Positions 26,680-29,333 of a stretch of DNA of 29,333 nucleotides are shown piece by piece; position 1 is the stretch's first letter; each line of letters opens with the position of its first letter. Source of the DNA: an uncultured Pseudoxanthomonas sp. (GTDB lineage: Bacteria > Pseudomonadota > Gammaproteobacteria > Xanthomonadales > Xanthomonadaceae); assembly GCF_946886695.1 (NCBI RefSeq), contig NZ_CAMPJD010000054.1:1-29333 (forward strand), given 5' to 3'. Position numbers and translations under genes: made by a program. The notes under the pieces were generated by a model that was not told the origin of the DNA, made no database searches, and saw only the letters and a program-made list of their open reading frames with translations.

Positions 26680-27117
26680 TTACTCCTGCACGCTGCCGCC
26701 GGCAGCCTCGATGGCGGCCTTGGCACCGGCCGTGGCGGCCACGCCCTTCAGCACGAACTTCTTGGTCAGTTCGCCCTTCTTGACGATCTTGGCGCGCTTG
26801 GCGGTGCTGGGCACCAGCTTGGCGGCACGCAGCGCGGCGAAGTCGATCTCACCGGCTTCCAGCTTCTCCAACTGGTACGACAGCACTTCGGCGCAATCCA
26901 GCTTCAGCTTGGAGCGGAAGCCGACCTTCGGCAGACGCTTGATCAGCGGCATCTGGCCGCCTTCGAACTTGGCCTTGATCTTGCCCTTGCCCGAACGCGC
27001 GAAAGAACCCTTGTGGCCGCGACCGGCCGTCTTGCCCAGGCCGGAACCGATACCACGGCCGACGCGGGTGCGCTCGGTGCGGGCGCCGTCGGCGGGCTTC
27101 AATGTGTTGAGACGCAT
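26680..27117 (-). CDS. rplO: 50S ribosomal protein L15
   Basis: Large-subunit protein of 145 residues. Starts [20 protein letters not shown] and includes the glycine-rich [18 protein letters not shown] (20-37) that reaches into 23S rRNA. ATG 27117 has AGGAG eight bases upstream, overlapping the end of rpmD. Lies between rpmD and secY. Confidence 0.99.
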   Translation of the reverse strand: MRLNTLKPADGARTERTRVGRGIGSGLGKTAGRGHKGSFARSGKGKIKAKFEGGQMPLIKRLPKVGFRSKLKLDCAEVLSYQLEKLEAGEIDFAALRAAKLVPSTAKRAKIVKKGELTKKFVLKGVAATAGAKAAIEAAGGSVQE

Positions 27118-27122
27118 CTGAA

Positions 27123-27314
27123 TTACTCCTCGACCTTGACGAGGTAGTGAACCTTGTTGATCAGGCCGCGTACCTGCGGGCTGTCCTTCAGTTCACGCAC
27201 ATCGTTCAACTTGTTCAGGCCCAGTGCCTTCACCGACAAGCGGTGCACGGCCCGGGAACCACGCAGGCCACGCACCAGGCGCACCTTGACGGTCTTGTTG
27301 GACTCATTAGCCAT
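27123..27314 (-). CDS. rpmD: 50S ribosomal protein L30
   Basis: A 63-residue large-subunit protein: [20 protein letters not shown] followed by [20 protein letters not shown]. The start ATG 27314 overlaps the rpsE stop by eight bases (27307-27314), so the two are probably translationally coupled. Its final codons carry the Shine-Dalgarno of rplO. Real L30 begins at [11 protein letters not shown]; the upstream frame is not homologous. Confidence 0.98.
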   Translation of the reverse strand: MANESNKTVKVRLVRGLRGSRAVHRLSVKALGLNKLNDVRELKDSPQVRGLINKVHYLVKVEE

Positions 27315-27849
27315 TGAGGAGTTCCTCCACCTTCTTGCCGCGCTTGGCCGCGATGCGGGTCGGCGACTGCATGTCACTCAGGCCCTTCAGCGTGGCACGG
27401 ACCAGGTTGATCGGGTTGCGCGAACCGACGGCCTTGGCCAGCACGTTCTTCACGCCCACCGCTTCCAGCACGGCGCGCATGGCGCCACCGGCGATCACGC
27501 CCGTACCTTCCGAGGCAGGCTGCATGAACACGCGCGCCGCACCATGGCCGGCCTTGACCGGGTGCCACAAGGTGCCGTTGTTCAGGTCGACGTTCAGCAT
27601 GCCCTTGCGGGCATATTCCATCGATTTCTGGATGGCGACCGGCACTTCGCGTGCCTTGCCGTAACCGAAACCGATCTTGCCGTTGCCGTCACCCACCACC
27701 GTCAGTGCGGTGAAGGTGAACTGGCGACCGCCCTTGACGGTCTTGCTGACGCGGTTGACCGCGACCAGCTTCTCGATCATGCCGTCGTCGACTTTCTCTT
27801 CGCGGTTGCGGTCGCGATCGCGGCCCCGCGGCTGACGTTCTTCTGCCAT
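27307..27849 (-). CDS. rpsE: 30S ribosomal protein S5
   Basis: 30S body protein important for decoding fidelity, 180 residues. A charged N-terminal extension ([17 protein letters not shown], about 3-19) precedes the S5 double-stranded-RNA-binding-like domain: [40 protein letters not shown] and then [20 protein letters not shown]. Start ATG 27849 has AAGGA nine bases upstream. It is separated from rplR by 156 bases of hairpin-rich spacer, unusual for this pair. Confidence 0.98.
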   Translation of the reverse strand: MAEERQPRGRDRDRNREEKVDDGMIEKLVAVNRVSKTVKGGRQFTFTALTVVGDGNGKIGFGYGKAREVPVAIQKSMEYARKGMLNVDLNNGTLWHPVKAGHGAARVFMQPASEGTGVIAGGAMRAVLEAVGVKNVLAKAVGSRNPINLVRATLKGLSDMQSPTRIAAKRGKKVEELLNG

Positions 27850-27948
27850 TGCTTGAATTCCTTGGTTGATGAGATATGTACGGCTTGGCCGCTTATGGTT
27901 GTGGTGTGGAGCGGTGACGCAACGGTCGCTGCAGAAGAACGACCGCGC

Positions 27949-27999
27949 CCGGCGCAACCCGCGCCGGCGGAACAAGGCATAGGGTTGCCCCCATGCCTT
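27949..27999 (-). promoter_or_regulatory. Two hairpins in the rplR-rpsE spacer
   Basis: Beginning 6 bases past the rplR stop, arms 27974-27984 and 27989-27999 pair over 11 bp (one G-U) around a minus-strand GCAA, a GNRA tetraloop. A second stem, CCGGCGC (27949-27955) with GCGCCGG (27961-27967), follows downstream. Neither is followed by a U tract. A role as ribosomal protein leader or mRNA processing site is inferred. Confidence 0.5.
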
Positions 28000-28005
28000 T
28001 CAAGA

Positions 28006-28362
28006 TTAGAACTGCAGGCCGCCTTCGCGGGCCGCGTCGGCCAGGGCCTTGATGCGGCCGTGGTAACGGTAACCCGAACGGTCGAACGCGATCTTCTCGA
28101 TGCCCTCGGCCTTGGCGCGCTCGGCGATGAACTTGCCCACGCGGGCAGCGGCGTCGCTGTTCTTGCCGTTCTTCAGGCCATCCTTCACGTCGGCCTGCAG
28201 CGTGTTGGCCGACGCGATGACCTTGGAGCCATCGGCGGTGAACAGCTGGGCGTAGATGTGCTGGCCGGTACGCAGCACCGACAGGCGCGGCACGCCGAGC
28301 TCGCGGATGTGCGCGCGGGTCGACTTGGCGCGACGCAGGCGGGCGGTGTTCTTGATGCTCAT
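28006..28362 (-). CDS. rplR: 50S ribosomal protein L18
   Basis: 5S rRNA-binding large-subunit protein, 118 residues. The conserved [15 protein letters not shown] (27-41) and the C-terminal [20 protein letters not shown] (about 93-112) are the L18 marks. ATG 28362 has GAGG about nine bases upstream. It lies 29 bases after rplF. The basic N terminus ([19 protein letters not shown]) is typical of L18. Confidence 0.99.
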   Translation of the reverse strand: MSIKNTARLRRAKSTRAHIRELGVPRLSVLRTGQHIYAQLFTADGSKVIASANTLQADVKDGLKNGKNSDAAARVGKFIAERAKAEGIEKIAFDRSGYRYHGRIKALADAAREGGLQF

Positions 28363-28391
28363 GATCTGGTTCCTCGAAGCCGAAAGCCGGA

Positions 28392-28919
28392 TTAGGCCTT
28401 CTTCGCTTCCTTGCGGATGATGGTTTCGTCGGAGTACTTCACGCCCTTGCCCTTGTAGGGCTCCGGCGGACGGAAACCGCGGATCTTGGCGGCGACTTCA
28501 CCAACGCGCTGCTTGTCTGCGCCCTGCACCAGGATTTCGGTCTGGGTCGGGGTGGCGATGGTGATGCCTTCCGGCGTCTTGAACAGGATCGGGTGGGAGA
28601 AACCCAGCGACAGGTTCAGGTCCTTGCCCTGCATCGCGGCGCGGTAACCCACGCCGACCAGCTCGAGCTTGCGCTCGAAACCGTCCGACACGCCCTTGAC
28701 CATGTTGGCCAGGATCGCGCGGATGGTGCCGGTGATGGCGTCGTCGGCCGGGGTGACCGGCGACAGGTTCACCGTACCGTTGTCGACATTGAGTTCGACG
28801 CCGGCCGGCTTGGCGATGGACAGGGCGCCCTTCGGGCCCTTGACGTTGAGGGTTTCACCCTGGGCATTCAGTTCGACGCCCTTGGGGAGATTGATCGGCT
28901 TCTTGGCTACGCGGGACAT
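28392..28919 (-). CDS. rplF: 50S ribosomal protein L6
   Basis: Large-subunit protein near the factor-binding centre, 175 residues made of two similar domains. Starts [17 protein letters not shown] and has the family mark [11 protein letters not shown] (about 103-113) and [16 protein letters not shown] (about 147-162) near the C terminus. ATG 28919 has AAGGAG eight bases upstream. Frame upstream is not homologous. Confidence 0.99.
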   Translation of the reverse strand: MSRVAKKPINLPKGVELNAQGETLNVKGPKGALSIAKPAGVELNVDNGTVNLSPVTPADDAITGTIRAILANMVKGVSDGFERKLELVGVGYRAAMQGKDLNLSLGFSHPILFKTPEGITIATPTQTEILVQGADKQRVGEVAAKIRGFRPPEPYKGKGVKYSDETIIRKEAKKA

Positions 28920-28935
28920 GTCTGGGCTCCTTCGC

Positions 28936-29328
28936 TTAGGCCACGAAGCACAGGACTTCACCACCCACGCCGGCCGCACGGGCCTGCGCATCGGTCATGA
29001 TGCCCTTGGAAGTGGAGATGATGGCGACGCCGAGGCCACCGAGGACCTTGGGCAGTTCGGCCTTGCCACGGTACTGGCGCAGGCCCGAACGGGACACGCG
29101 GCTCAGCTTCTCGATGACCGGCTTGCCTTCGAAGTACTTCAGAACGATCTCGAGTTCGGCCTTGTTGTTCTCGGTCGGCGTCACGCGGACGTCACCGATA
29201 TAGCCTTCCGCCTTGAGGACGTTGGCGATCGAGGTCTTGATCTTGGAGGACGGCATCTTCACCGTCGGCTTGCCCACAGCGGCGGCATTGCGAATGCGCA
29301 CCAGCATGTCGGCGATGGGATCAGTCAT
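28936..29328 (-). CDS. rpsH: 30S ribosomal protein S8
   Basis: 30S platform protein, 130 residues, complete. Starts [15 protein letters not shown] and ends with the RNA-binding [26 protein letters not shown] (TSKGIMTD motif about 106-113). In E. coli it represses the spc operon. Its upstream region, and the earlier spc genes, are off the right edge. Confidence 0.99.
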   Translation of the reverse strand: MTDPIADMLVRIRNAAAVGKPTVKMPSSKIKTSIANVLKAEGYIGDVRVTPTENNKAELEIVLKYFEGKPVIEKLSRVSRSGLRQYRGKAELPKVLGGLGVAIISTSKGIMTDAQARAAGVGGEVLCFVA

Positions 29329-29333
29329 GCTCA

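Noticed and set aside
25068..26783. A 571-codon plus-strand open frame through the secY-rpsM spacer and secY
   Set aside because: It is antisense to SecY, and the product is an Arg/His-rich low-complexity sequence.

Overview
High-GC window (estimated by eye at 65-68% G+C) of ordinary chromosomal genes from a gammaproteobacterium, most likely family Xanthomonadaceae; a Pseudoxanthomonas-, Stenotrophomonas- or Lysobacter-like genome fits. The pointers are a class II (AroA_II) DAHP synthase as in Xanthomonads, a lipoprotein closely resembling the Stenotrophomonas peptide amidase, the 328-residue type of malate dehydrogenase, and the S10/spc/alpha ribosomal gene order. No insertion sequence, prophage, CRISPR array, tRNA or rRNA was seen.

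Layout. 1-5495: propionate (2-methylcitrate cycle) locus. prpB runs off the left edge; divergent from it is a gene joining a DNA-binding helix-turn-helix to a citrate-synthase fold; then a secreted M14 zinc peptidase; then prpE in the opposite direction. 5580-8046: two poorly known membrane proteins, one GT-C glycosyltransferase-like and one orphan with two central membrane helices. 8086-11864, all on the minus strand: cyclophilin ppiB, an LprI-like lipoprotein, a class I aminotransferase and mdh, closed by a strong terminator after mdh. 12151-19799, plus strand: a promoter and typA/bipA, a DUF2127 membrane protein, a peptide-amidase-like lipoprotein, and a CHASE-PAS-PAS-PAS-GGDEF-EAL c-di-GMP protein. 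19822-21783, minus strand: class II DAHP synthase and dsbB. 21890-29328, minus strand: the distal spc operon and the whole alpha operon (rpsH-rplF-rplR-rpsE-rpmD-rplO-secY, then rpsM-rpsK-rpsD-rpoA-rplQ), closed by a terminator.

How the genes work together. PrpE activates propionate to propionyl-CoA; methylcitrate synthase and dehydratase genes, probably left of the window, continue the cycle; PrpB cleaves 2-methylisocitrate to pyruvate and succinate. The HTH-citrate synthase fusion sits between prpB and prpE, next to a cluster of TTGAT/ATCAA half-sites, and is the best candidate for an under-described system: a regulator that may sense a methylcitrate-cycle intermediate through a citrate-synthase fold. 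The second theme is structured RNA in the ribosomal cluster: three unusually long spacers (rplR-rpsE, secY-rpsM, rpoA-rplQ) each hold strong hairpins, and rpmJ is missing from its usual place after secY.
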